Below the pieces are notes generated by a model, which saw only the letters and a list, made by a program, of their open reading frames with translations, was not told the origin of the DNA and did no database searches. Positions 1 to 8,161 of a stretch of DNA of 28,096 nucleotides are shown piece by piece. Positions within the stretch are counted from its first letter, which is position 1, and each line of letters begins with the position of its first letter. This DNA comes from a virus. The position numbers and the translations under genes are program-made. The stretch lies in the IMG/VR virus record IMGVR_UViG_3300040781_000073, positions 1-28,096 of that record; one strand, written 5' to 3'.

Positions 1-983
1 TGTATTCCTTGAGTACCTTGAATACCAAAATCACCCTGTATTCCTTGAATACCCTGGACACCTTGAACACCCTGTATTCCTTGAGTACCTTGAATACCAA
101 AATCACCCTGTATTCCTTGAATACCCTGGACACCTTGTATTCCTTGAGTACCTTGAACACCAAAATCGCCTTGGACACCTTGAGTACCTTGAGTACCCTG
201 GGCACCTTGTATTCCTTGGACACCTTGAGTACCTTGAATACCAAAATCGCCTTGGACACCTTGAGTACCTTGAACCCCCTGTATTCCTTGTGTACCTTGA
301 ACGCCAAAATCGCCTTGGACACCTTGGACACCCTGAGTACCTTGAACACCTTGTATTCCTTGAGTACCTTGAATACCAAAATCACCTTGGATACCTTGGA
401 TACCTTGGGCGCCAAAATTGCCTTGGATACCCTGAGTACCCTGTGGTCCAATATCGCCACGAGAACCTTGTAATCCTCGTACACCTTGAATACCCTGAAA
501 ACCTATAAAGCCTCTTGAACCTTGAATTCCAGTGAATCCAGGGTTTCCTTGAATTCCAGAGTTTCCTTGAATTCCAGTGAATCCTTGAACTCCTCTAAAA
601 CCTCCAATATTAAACCATTGATTTCCATCGAAAACCCAAAGTGAATCGTCTGATGTTTGTATAACACTATCACCGGCAACAGCAGTTGGATATATAGATA
701 ATAAATTTGAATTATTAGACACGACTTGAGACCCAATAATTGTAAAACCAGGTCCATAGTCACCTTGGACACCTTGGGTACCTTGAGCACCTTGAGCACC
801 CTGAACTCCTTGAGCGCCTGCAATTTCAGACCAAGTGACACCGTCTGAAAATCTGATTTCACCTCCTTCCGTGTAAATCATTGCGCCTTTAAAAACCACT
901 GGGTCTAATTTAGCAATATCCTGTGGTAAACCTTGACCTATTAATTTTGTACGACCACTCAGTCCTTTAAAACGACTAGACAT
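1..983 (-). CDS. Collagen-like tail fibre protein, 3' part beyond window edge
   Basis: The reading frame is open from the ATG at 983 to the window edge, giving 327 residues with no stop. Residues 1-55 are non-collagenous ([20 protein letters not shown]...). A short Gly-X-Y run covers about 56-79. A globular insert at about 80-127 contains [17 protein letters not shown]. An unbroken Gly-X-Y tract then runs from about 128 to the edge (about 66 triplets), with Gln dominating the Y position (GIQ, GVQ, GTQ). Phage collagen-like proteins of this kind form trimeric tail-fibre shafts; a fibre role here is inferred from that and from the neighbouring fibre genes. Two in-frame ATGs lie at 986 and 983. 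GGAGG at 990-994 is 3 nt from the first and 6 nt from the second, so I chose 983. The gene overlaps the end of the upstream 142-aa gene by 8 bp. The receptor-binding C-terminus is not in the window. Confidence 0.88.
   Translation of the reverse strand, partial: MSSRFKGLSGRTKLIGQGLPQDIAKLDPVVFKGAMIYTEGGEIRFSDGVTWSEIAGAQGVQGAQGAQGTQGVQGDYGPGFTIIGSQVVSNNSNLLSIYPTAVAGDSVIQTSDDSLWVFDGNQWFNIGGFRGVQGFTGIQGNSGIQGNPGFTGIQGSRGFIGFQGIQGVRGLQGSRGDIGPQGTQGIQGNFGAQGIQGIQGDFGIQGTQGIQGVQGTQGVQGVQGDFGVQGTQGIQGVQGTQGVQGDFGIQGTQGVQGIQGAQGTQGTQGVQGDFGVQGTQGIQGVQGIQGIQGDFGIQGTQGIQGVQGVQGIQGIQGDFGIQGTQGI
3..602 (-). repeat. 9-bp periodic Gly-X-Y coding repeat
   Basis: This low-complexity tract repeats a 9-bp unit encoding Gly-X-Y, mostly CAAGGTATT-like permutations. 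A less frequent unit encoding G-D-F or G-N-F recurs with its F/D codons at 27, 99, 162, 243, 306, 378 and 414. The spacings are 72, 63, 81, 63, 72 and 36 bp, all multiples of 9. Length changes therefore preserve both the frame and the triplet register, as expected for slippage or unequal recombination under selection for a collagen helix. Confidence 0.9.
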
Positions 984-1404
984 CATCTTCCTCCGATTGT
1001 CCTAAAGTAAACGAAAAGTTAACATTTACTGCGAAATTTGTATCACTTTTTATTTCCAATACATCGCCTGTTTTAAAAAATTGCCCATTTAAAGGGATTG
1101 GTATTGTGTCATTTGAACCTATCAATAAATTCCTTACAAAGAAAAATGCTCTATTCTCTTTAAATCTGTAAACTCTTAGATCAATAGACGCAGTGTTTGC
1201 TGAAAAATTGCTACAAATTAGTGGGCTTATTACCTCTCCAACACCAGATTCTATTGTTGTTGAACCGCCAAAAATTAATTCTGGTACCTCGTACTGAGGT
1301 ACATCAATTAGCGTTTGCCAATTAGTCGAAAGCACAATACTTTTCGCAATTGGCTTGGCGTCCGGTGCCTGAGAAGTAACTATAGTTGTTATGTTATCTG
1401 TCAT
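976..1404 (-). CDS. Small structural protein of the fibre cluster, unknown function
   Basis: This encodes 142 aa that I do not recognise as a named family. The sequence is beta-rich, with no signal peptide or membrane segment. An N-terminal linker ([18 protein letters not shown]) is followed by alternating hydrophobic strands ([62 protein letters not shown]) and an acidic end (SEEDDV). This suggests a compact beta-sandwich. It sits between two fibre genes, 18 bp after the 2221-aa gene and overlapping the collagen-like gene by 8 bp, so it probably joins the same fibre assembly, perhaps as an adaptor or decoration. AAGG lies 11 nt upstream of the ATG. The virion role is inferred from position only. 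Confidence 0.75.
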   Translation of the reverse strand: MTDNITTIVTSQAPDAKPIAKSIVLSTNWQTLIDVPQYEVPELIFGGSTTIESGVGEVISPLICSNFSANTASIDLRVYRFKENRAFFFVRNLLIGSNDTIPIPLNGQFFKTGDVLEIKSDTNFAVNVNFSFTLGQSEEDDV

Positions 1405-1422
1405 CTATGTGATGCCTTATTG

Positions 1423-4400
1423 TTATATACTTGCTCGACTATTTGAAGCTCTTCTTGCAAGCTTTCTTACCGATGACGTAAATGGTCTTCCTTCAATACG
1501 CCCAGTTCTACCATTAATTTTCAATCCTCTTGCGAAATATTGGTTATTCAATTCATCAGCACCTGACCAGCGAACTCGCCCGCCATCCTCTGATAATACA
1601 GATGCAGATGCAGAAATTGCTGCGCCAACGTTCCTAAAGTTGAGTGGTAACGCTCGCCTGTTAACACCAGCTGATGCACCATTGAATTGATGCGCAATAG
1701 ATTCAACCAATGAACCAAACGTTAATACCGTAGGTCTAAGCACACTGGCAATTAATATATCATTAAATAGTGCGTTTAACATGTTACTCGTACTAGCGGT
1801 AGGTGAATATTGTTCTCTAATAAAATCCCTCATTCTTTCCCAAGATTTATAAAACGCTTGTAATAGCTGAGTATTATTTGGACCACTATTAATCCAAATT
1901 GAACCGTCCCAATACCAAACATCACCTTCAAAATAATTTTCATTAAATATGGTGGGTATTATATACGCATAATTTGGTTTATTATTTGTATCAGGTAATT
2001 TCGTCACATCTTCTAAAGAACCTCTATATTTCAAACCAGTTATTCTTGGATTGAATACAGGAAACACGTGTCTACCGTTATCGTCAAATAAAGATGCTAC
2101 GAAAGTCTGTATTGAAGTCTGCGATCCTTCAGTTCCGAACACTGGACTTGATACTCTAAAATCATCAGCCAAGAATTTAATAAGATTTCCTGCGTCACGT
2201 CGTGTTAGATTCAAATCAACAAATCCATACTCCGCGTTTACAAATCTTACAACTTCTCTTGATATAGATTCTTTGCGCTTAGATAATATATCTTTAGAGA
2301 ATACAAAGAAGTTTTCTTGCCATGACATATCAGGTTGTTTCAATAATGGTAATTTTTCTATATCATTATTTATTTGAGTCTGATAGAATATATTTGCAAG
2401 ATCTTGTACTTTTTGTGCCTCAACTAGTGTACCAAGTTCGTTATTTTTATTCTGACCGTTATACTTGCCAATTACCACATCATGACATATTTCGCCTAAT
2501 CTTTTATAAGACTTTGCAGTTCCTTCGCGCTGATCTTCTGGTATTCTATATATGTTATTCCAAAAATAGAAATCGGCGTTCCATCTTGATGCAACATTAC
2601 CGTCATAATTTAAATCAAAGCTAAATGCATCTAATAAATAACCAATATCGCGCTTACATTTTGCTTTATTATAATCAAGAACACTAAATTCCTGATTTAG
2701 CCACTCTATCATCGCGTCGGCTAAATCATCGCAGTTTATATCAATTAATTCTGATGATTCTTTCAGTTCTTGCGATACCCAACTTATATTAGGCTCTTTT
2801 AGTGCAGGAATTGAGTCAAGAGAGTCATTCCTAATGACATCTTCAACTATTGCAACTAAGGCTGCAACTTCTATACCTTCGGTTGGTGTTGCCGCAGATA
2901 CAAAACCACCTAGATCCTGTAGTACATCAGTATAAGCTGGATTATCTGTACTAATTCTTTGGACAATATCAGAAATAATTGTAGCCAAATAAGCATAAAC
3001 GTCTGCAGTCTGTTTTCTTGTATCAAACGGCAATACACTAATACCATTTTCAAAATAAATTTGGGCTACAATTCTAGTGGCGTGATTTGTTGAATATTGC
3101 ACATCGTGAGAAATAGCATCAACTAAGAATCCAATATCTCTCTTACACTTTTCAGTAGGGAAACTTAAACCATTATAATTGTTTGATATGAAGTTAATTA
3201 CCTGTGTTGTTAAATTGCTAACTTCATCCTCAATAAATTCTTTACTAACAATATAATTATCATTAACCCACGATATATCAGGATCAATCCTCGCCGGAAG
3301 ATCAGCATTTATAGTATCATCAGCTATATTTGCAACAATCAATGCAAGGTCTTTAACTTCCTCACCAATAAGCGGATTTGCTCCTATTATAGATAAATCT
3401 TGACTTATTGTGTTACCTTCCGTAGGCGTAATGGATCTTCTTTGAACTATAGTTTCAATAATGTTAGCAAGATGTTGGAATGCAAATTTAGTTGGCTCAC
3501 GTTGATTTTCTGGTAAAACATTAATTGCGTTTAAGAAATATATTCCCGCAACATTTAATACAGCTGCGTTACCTCTATACTGAATATCATGTGATATTGC
3601 ATCAACGATATATCCAACATCTCTAAAACATTTTTCACTATCATACGTAAAATATCTATCTTTCTGATATCTATCATTAATATATGCAATAATTTCATTT
3701 TGTATGAATAATTTATTCGCCTGTAGCTGTTGCCTTGCGACTTTTCTATTTGGATCTTTTATAAATGCTGCAGGTACTTGAATTTCTTCAATTGAACTAT
3801 TATCGACAAGATTAGCTAACGTCTGAATTAATGAAACCAATTCTGTCGCAATATCAGCATTAGAAGCACTGCCAGCAATATTTTGTGTTGTAATATTTCC
3901 AGTTGTAGGTGCCACATTAAAGTTTTGTACTACGTTTCCAGCTACAGCTGCTAAATGCTCAAATGCTAATCTTGTGGGTTCACGCTGTTCGTCTGGTAGA
4001 ATATTAATTGCATTTTCAAAGTAGTATCTTCCGGCATCAATTATTGAATTATTATATCCGTATTCAATATCTTTAGAAACTGCGTCTATAATTAACCCAA
4101 CATCACGTCTACATAAATTTTTATTGTATGATAATCCATTAAATGTCTCTGCAATATAATCAATGACACCAAATTGTACTAAAGGCTTTAGGCCATCAAT
4201 CGTTATTATTCCATCCAAATACATTTCACTTTCTATAGATGGTTCGATGTATGTAGGTATGATTTCAAAATCATCATTTTTAATCACAAACGGCACTATT
4301 GATAATAAATCTCTTACATCATTAGCGATTGCAATTCCTGCACTGCCTGTAGCATTATTTTGCGAAAGACCATTACCAATTGTATTTACAACAGTTATAT

Positions 4401-7400
4401 TCTGTAATACTAGATATGCAACTTCTGCTAAATGTTCAAAGGCTTTAGCGGTTATAACCTTTTGGTTTTCAGGTAATACACTTACAGCATTATCGAAATA
4501 CATTCTTGCATTATTTACAGATCCAGCATTTGAACTGTTTTTAATATCCCATGTTACGGAATCAATTAGATATCCAACATCTCTTTCACATTTTGCAACA
4601 TCATAAGTTAATGTTGGGTATTTATTCGCAATCCATGCAGTTATTTCAGCAGTAAAGAAATTTTTATTTGATTGTAATAATGATGCGCCTATTTCCGTAT
4701 TTGCATTAATTGTTAACGATCCGAAATTGATTGTGTCTGCAGACACAATCCCGTTTGTCATGATATCAATAATTTCATTAAACGCCGATGTAGCTCTTAT
4801 AGCAGAATCGTTATTTAAATCTAAGAGAATTCTATCTTTTACCCAGTTAATTGCTCCAACTGTTTCTGTTAATTGGTCATTAACAACTATTTCCGTTGAT
4901 TCATTTCCAGATCTATACGACAACCCTGCGAAAATTGAATTAAAGTTAGATCCTGTTGCTATATCTCTTTTTACTGCATCGAGTATTAACCCAACATCAC
5001 GTCTGCATTTTTCACCATCGTACGCGAAATAATTATTTTCAATCCAAGCAATAACTTCTTCTTGTAAGAATTCTCTGTTTATTTGTAGTTGATCTTTAGC
5101 ATTTGTTCTAGCTTGCAGCTTATCAGATTCACCAGGATCAGTCCAAATTATTGTATTTGCTGCATTTAAGCCATTTAACATTATATCAATAATTTCGCCA
5201 AACGCTTGGTTAGTTCTCACTATTGAACTTGCATCGTCAATTACGTTATTAGCAACCAATTCTTTTAAGTGTGTTACAGAACCAGATGTTTCTATTAATT
5301 GACTGTCCACAACTTCGCTAGCAGTCGCAGAATAATATCCTATGCCTGTTTGAATAGAATTAAAGTTTGTTCCTAGCAATAAATCTCTTTGGACAGCTGG
5401 TAAAATATATTCCGATATATCACGCTGACACTTATCACCATCATACACAAAATACGTATTTGCTATATATCCCATGATATGTTCTTGAATATAAAATCTA
5501 TTATTTTGTAATTGGACTCTTGCATCTTTCTTATTTGCATCGATACCATCGTCATCACTAAATATAAGTATGTTATTACTTTGCCCATTCTTAATAATAT
5601 TAATAATTTGGTCAAAGGATTCGTCTGAAGCTATTGCGCTTAATTCGGAATTTGCTTGGTTTAATATAAGTTCACTTGTTTTATCTCTTAATTTTTTATA
5701 CGCTGAAATAGTTTCATCTTTTTGATTATTTAAAACTTTAGATGCAGTTGCCATATAATACGCATCACCAGCAGTGACAGTATTGTAGTTCGTACCAAGC
5801 ATCATATCATATTTTACTGCAGGTAAAATATAATCAGTCGTGTCACGTCTACATTTAGTACTATCATATGCAAAGAATTCGTCATTATCTTCAATCCAAT
5901 CAATCAATTCATCCGTTATGAAATCTTTATTCTCTTGTAATAATTGGCGTGATGCAGTTCTTGCGACTACGCCCGTATCTTCAAATAATATCGGGGACGC
6001 GTAGTTTTCGCCATTTTCAAGAACATTTAATATTTCGGTGAATGATGTATTTGCTCTTTCAATAATTGCATTATTTGCATTTTGGAATACATCAGATACC
6101 ACTTCTCTTAAATGGTTGATGGCTCCAGTTGTTTCAGTTAATTGTTCATTAACTACAACGTATGATATCGGGCTACGATAAGTTATACCGCATAATCTTC
6201 CCCAATAATTTGAATTTAGCGCAATGTCATAGCCTACACTATCTACAATTATTTCTGAGTCTCTTTTGCATTTTTCAGCGTCGTATGTTTGGTAATCTAA
6301 TCCACCATTTACTGTATTTGCCGTTAAGTATTCAACTAAGTCATCTATAATTATTTCAGAATTCTGTAAAAGTGTATCAGCAAAATTAACATCCTGTGTA
6401 AGATCTACTTCAGTAGATCTTGGTTGAAATATTTCAGTGGTACCTTTTGCACGCATTGATATGTCACCAAACTGAGTACCTGAGTTATTTAGTGTCATTT
6501 GGCCACCTTCTAGTGCATAAAAGGCGCATCGTACAAATATTGATAACGAACCTATACCGTTAATACCTGCACCATTTCTTGCAACATAACCCATACCATT
6601 CTGAGAACGTGGTGTAAAACCAAAACACAGTACGTATGTATATAGAGAATCCGTGTCAAGAACGCGTCTATCCGCTAATACACAACCACCTCCACGACCA
6701 ACTAAAGGGTTAGGAAAATCTTCAGGTCCTATTTCTGCAATGGTAACTAAACCACCAGATTCAGCATAAATTATATCCCCAGGACTTATGTTACCTTTTA
6801 TATTTCTAACATACAATTCATTATTATTTAAGTCATTAATATATGTTATAATTGCAGTTGCACCACTTGAGAATGTTACTTCATCTTCAAATGCGATAAT
6901 ACCCGTTTTATCGTTTTCTAATATTAATTGTGTACCTAAGTCCGCTATAGTACCTTTTGAATTGAAAGGTTGTAATGGTGGCTCGACGTCAAGACGCTTG
7001 AAGTTTGATAGTTGAGAACTATCTCGTATATAAGGAGATCTTCTTAATAGTGCGCCTGGGCGATATGCAACACCAAATCCAACTGTAGGAAAATCGAAGT
7101 TATCTATTTCAAAGTTTAGGAATGAAAAACCTTGCACATAACAACCAGATCCAACCAGTATCGCATTGATTCTTTCGAATCCTTTTTCTGCCTCTATTAC
7201 AGTTGCGTATTGGCCTGCAGATGAAGTTAATGCACAATCATCAGGCAACCACACGGATTCTTTAATATAATATGTGCCAGGGCCAACTGATATATGAATA
7301 GCGTTATTAATGTCGTTACGTGAATATTCTCCACCAGCTTTTTCTAGCGCGATTTCAGCAGCTCTTTGGAGTGTTCTCACTGGTTCTAAAATGGAACCAC

Positions 7401-8088
7401 TATTACGATCGTCACCATCTACGTCTACATAAACTTTTAACGCTTTTGCTGTACTTTTTGATATTTCAGAGAAGAATTGTTTATACGTGAATTGTTCTGT
7501 TTCGCCGGTTCTTTGATTCTTAAGCGCAAAATATGAATTCTCGTCAATTCTCAAATCCTCATATGGATTATTAAGATCCATGTCGAAGTCAACTAAGTCT
7601 GATCTTAATACTTTACCATCTTGAATTGTTGTACTTGAGAATATATTATTATTACCTTCACCATCATTGAAGGTAGAGCTAGTCATTTCAACATTATTTG
7701 CAGTTGAATTGGTTATTTCTCCATCGTTAAACGTGCTTTGGTCAATGTCTCCTGTTTGAAAAACGGAGTCACTGATTGTCATATTATTTGCAATTGTATT
7801 GAATATCTCACCATCACTGAAAGTACTTAATGTAATTTCACCTTCGGTGAAAGATGTAGTTGATATTCTAGAGTCTAAAATGTCCGTATTCGATATGAGT
7901 ACGTTTTCAATTGTACCACCCGTGATCTCTATTCTTGAAAACACTTCAAATTGAATAGCTTCAACTAGTTCCTTACGAGTAATACTCTTTGTGCCATCGT
8001 CGCCTTGCACTAGGTTTACGATAACAAGCAGATCTTCTGGTCTTGTATTTACACCCGTAATCGGTTCTAATTCTGTAATCTTAGACAT
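1423..8088 (-). CDS. Giant modular tail fibre / baseplate-rim protein
   Basis: This encodes 2221 aa. Residues 1-75 form a head region (MSKITELEPITGVNTRPEDL). At about 75-160 are short repeats of the type STFNDGEITNSTANN, which look like a pentapeptide or beta-solenoid. About 220-560 resembles a pectate-lyase-type right-handed beta-helix (VYVDVDGDDRNSGS, PVRTLQRAAEIA, then many Gly/Val turns). Residues 600-1990 hold ten modules centred on Y-x-x-x-K-C-x-R-D followed by an amphipathic helix. The module cysteines are at about 607, 746, 887, 1028, 1167, 1326, 1487, 1648 and 1811, and the tenth copy has Thr at 1962. The C-terminal region ends in a basic tail (SSVRKLARRASNSRASI). Proteins with such modules occur in marine T4-like phages as virion proteins; the exact location is not known to me. 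A perfect late promoter box lies 24 bp upstream. The AGG-type ribosome site 9 nt from the ATG is weak. Confidence 0.85.
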   Translation of the reverse strand: MSKITELEPITGVNTRPEDLLVIVNLVQGDDGTKSITRKELVEAIQFEVFSRIEITGGTIENVLISNTDILDSRISTTSFTEGEITLSTFSDGEIFNTIANNMTISDSVFQTGDIDQSTFNDGEITNSTANNVEMTSSTFNDGEGNNNIFSSTTIQDGKVLRSDLVDFDMDLNNPYEDLRIDENSYFALKNQRTGETEQFTYKQFFSEISKSTAKALKVYVDVDGDDRNSGSILEPVRTLQRAAEIALEKAGGEYSRNDINNAIHISVGPGTYYIKESVWLPDDCALTSSAGQYATVIEAEKGFERINAILVGSGCYVQGFSFLNFEIDNFDFPTVGFGVAYRPGALLRRSPYIRDSSQLSNFKRLDVEPPLQPFNSKGTIADLGTQLILENDKTGIIAFEDEVTFSSGATAIITYINDLNNNELYVRNIKGNISPGDIIYAESGGLVTIAEIGPEDFPNPLVGRGGGCVLADRRVLDTDSLYTYVLCFGFTPRSQNGMGYVARNGAGINGIGSLSIFVRCAFYALEGGQMTLNNSGTQFGDISMRAKGTTEIFQPRSTEVDLTQDVNFADTLLQNSEIIIDDLVEYLTANTVNGGLDYQTYDAEKCKRDSEIIVDSVGYDIALNSNYWGRLCGITYRSPISYVVVNEQLTETTGAINHLREVVSDVFQNANNAIIERANTSFTEILNVLENGENYASPILFEDTGVVARTASRQLLQENKDFITDELIDWIEDNDEFFAYDSTKCRRDTTDYILPAVKYDMMLGTNYNTVTAGDAYYMATASKVLNNQKDETISAYKKLRDKTSELILNQANSELSAIASDESFDQIINIIKNGQSNNILIFSDDDGIDANKKDARVQLQNNRFYIQEHIMGYIANTYFVYDGDKCQRDISEYILPAVQRDLLLGTNFNSIQTGIGYYSATASEVVDSQLIETSGSVTHLKELVANNVIDDASSIVRTNQAFGEIIDIMLNGLNAANTIIWTDPGESDKLQARTNAKDQLQINREFLQEEVIAWIENNYFAYDGEKCRRDVGLILDAVKRDIATGSNFNSIFAGLSYRSGNESTEIVVNDQLTETVGAINWVKDRILLDLNNDSAIRATSAFNEIIDIMTNGIVSADTINFGSLTINANTEIGASLLQSNKNFFTAEITAWIANKYPTLTYDVAKCERDVGYLIDSVTWDIKNSSNAGSVNNARMYFDNAVSVLPENQKVITAKAFEHLAEVAYLVLQNITVVNTIGNGLSQNNATGSAGIAIANDVRDLLSIVPFVIKNDDFEIIPTYIEPSIESEMYLDGIITIDGLKPLVQFGVIDYIAETFNGLSYNKNLCRRDVGLIIDAVSKDIEYGYNNSIIDAGRYYFENAINILPDEQREPTRLAFEHLAAVAGNVVQNFNVAPTTGNITTQNIAGSASNADIATELVSLIQTLANLVDNSSIEEIQVPAAFIKDPNRKVARQQLQANKLFIQNEIIAYINDRYQKDRYFTYDSEKCFRDVGYIVDAISHDIQYRGNAAVLNVAGIYFLNAINVLPENQREPTKFAFQHLANIIETIVQRRSITPTEGNTISQDLSIIGANPLIGEEVKDLALIVANIADDTINADLPARIDPDISWVNDNYIVSKEFIEDEVSNLTTQVINFISNNYNGLSFPTEKCKRDIGFLVDAISHDVQYSTNHATRIVAQIYFENGISVLPFDTRKQTADVYAYLATIISDIVQRISTDNPAYTDVLQDLGGFVSAATPTEGIEVAALVAIVEDVIRNDSLDSIPALKEPNISWVSQELKESSELIDINCDDLADAMIEWLNQEFSVLDYNKAKCKRDIGYLLDAFSFDLNYDGNVASRWNADFYFWNNIYRIPEDQREGTAKSYKRLGEICHDVVIGKYNGQNKNNELGTLVEAQKVQDLANIFYQTQINNDIEKLPLLKQPDMSWQENFFVFSKDILSKRKESISREVVRFVNAEYGFVDLNLTRRDAGNLIKFLADDFRVSSPVFGTEGSQTSIQTFVASLFDDNGRHVFPVFNPRITGLKYRGSLEDVTKLPDTNNKPNYAYIIPTIFNENYFEGDVWYWDGSIWINSGPNNTQLLQAFYKSWERMRDFIREQYSPTASTSNMLNALFNDILIASVLRPTVLTFGSLVESIAHQFNGASAGVNRRALPLNFRNVGAAISASASVLSEDGGRVRWSGADELNNQYFARGLKINGRTGRIEGRPFTSSVRKLARRASNSRASI
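2194..6270 (-). repeat. Ten tandem C-x-R-D fibre modules (protein-level repeat)
   Basis: The codons for the conserved Cys lie at 6268-6270, 5851-5853, 5428-5430, 5005-5007, 4588-4590, 4111-4113, 3628-3630, 3145-3147 and 2656-2658; the tenth site (Thr) is at 2203-2205. In transcription order the spacings are 417, 423, 423, 417, 477, 483, 483, 489 and 453 bp. There are thus two size classes of about 140 aa and about 161 aa, arranged in blocks and not alternating, plus a final 151-aa spacing to the degenerate copy. The DNA of the copies has diverged strongly, so the repeat is ancient at the protein level and not a recent duplication. Confidence 0.88.
4729..4750. repeat. Perfect 22-bp palindrome inside the fibre gene
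   Basis: The left half GATTGTGTCTG is followed directly by its exact reverse complement, with a PstI-like CTGCAG at the centre. It lies within coding sequence for the I-V-S-A-D-T-I-N segment of the modular fibre. In RNA it would form an uninterrupted stem except for the few central bases. It is not followed by a U-run on either strand, so it is not a typical terminator. Confidence 0.9.
6401..6420. repeat. 9-bp inverted repeat with 2-bp centre
   Basis: AGATCTACT, two bases, then AGTAGATCT. It lies in the modular fibre gene over codons for R-S-T-E-V-D-L. No U-run follows. It may be a chance hairpin or a site for a dimeric DNA-binding protein. Confidence 0.8.
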
Positions 8089-8111
8089 GTATTAAGCCTA
8101 CCCTTTTACTT

Positions 8112-8119
8112 TATTTATA
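8112..8119 (-). promoter_or_regulatory. T4-type late promoter for the giant fibre gene
   Basis: On the - strand this reads TATAAATA, the perfect T4 late (gp55-sigma) -10 box. It lies 24 bp upstream of the fibre ATG at 8088, inside the 73-bp gap after the S74 fibre gene. A one-mismatch copy, CATAAATA, lies just upstream at 8121-8128. Late promoters of this family need no -35 element, and none is visible. Confidence 0.8.
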
Positions 8120-8161
8120 ATATTTATGCTACAGATAAGCGCCTAGATAAAGAATTGAGTT

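Noticed and set aside
9-473. 154-codon + strand open frame rich in Thr-Leu-Ser-Leu repeats
   Set aside because: It is the antisense shadow of the 9-bp collagen repeat; its periodic composition follows from the complement of Gly-X-Gln codons and it has no ribosome site.
3-602. Possible CRISPR-like array from the regular repeats
   Set aside because: Units are 9 bp, contiguous, in frame and encode Gly-X-Y. There are no unique spacers between conserved repeats.
503-862. 119-codon - strand open frame in the collagen gene region
   Set aside because: It is a shifted frame of the collagen-like gene. The Gly-X-Y frame is open through the whole region and has a strong ribosome site.
4163-4606. 147-codon + strand open frame
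   Set aside because: It is antisense to the modular fibre gene. Such frames recur opposite each module because of codon composition, and none has a convincing start site.
7653-7675. 8-bp inverted repeat TACCTTCA / TGAAGGTA with 7-base loop
   Set aside because: It lies in the repeated S-T-F-N-D-G-E coding segment near the fibre N-terminus. It is short, with no U-run, and is explained by the protein repeat.
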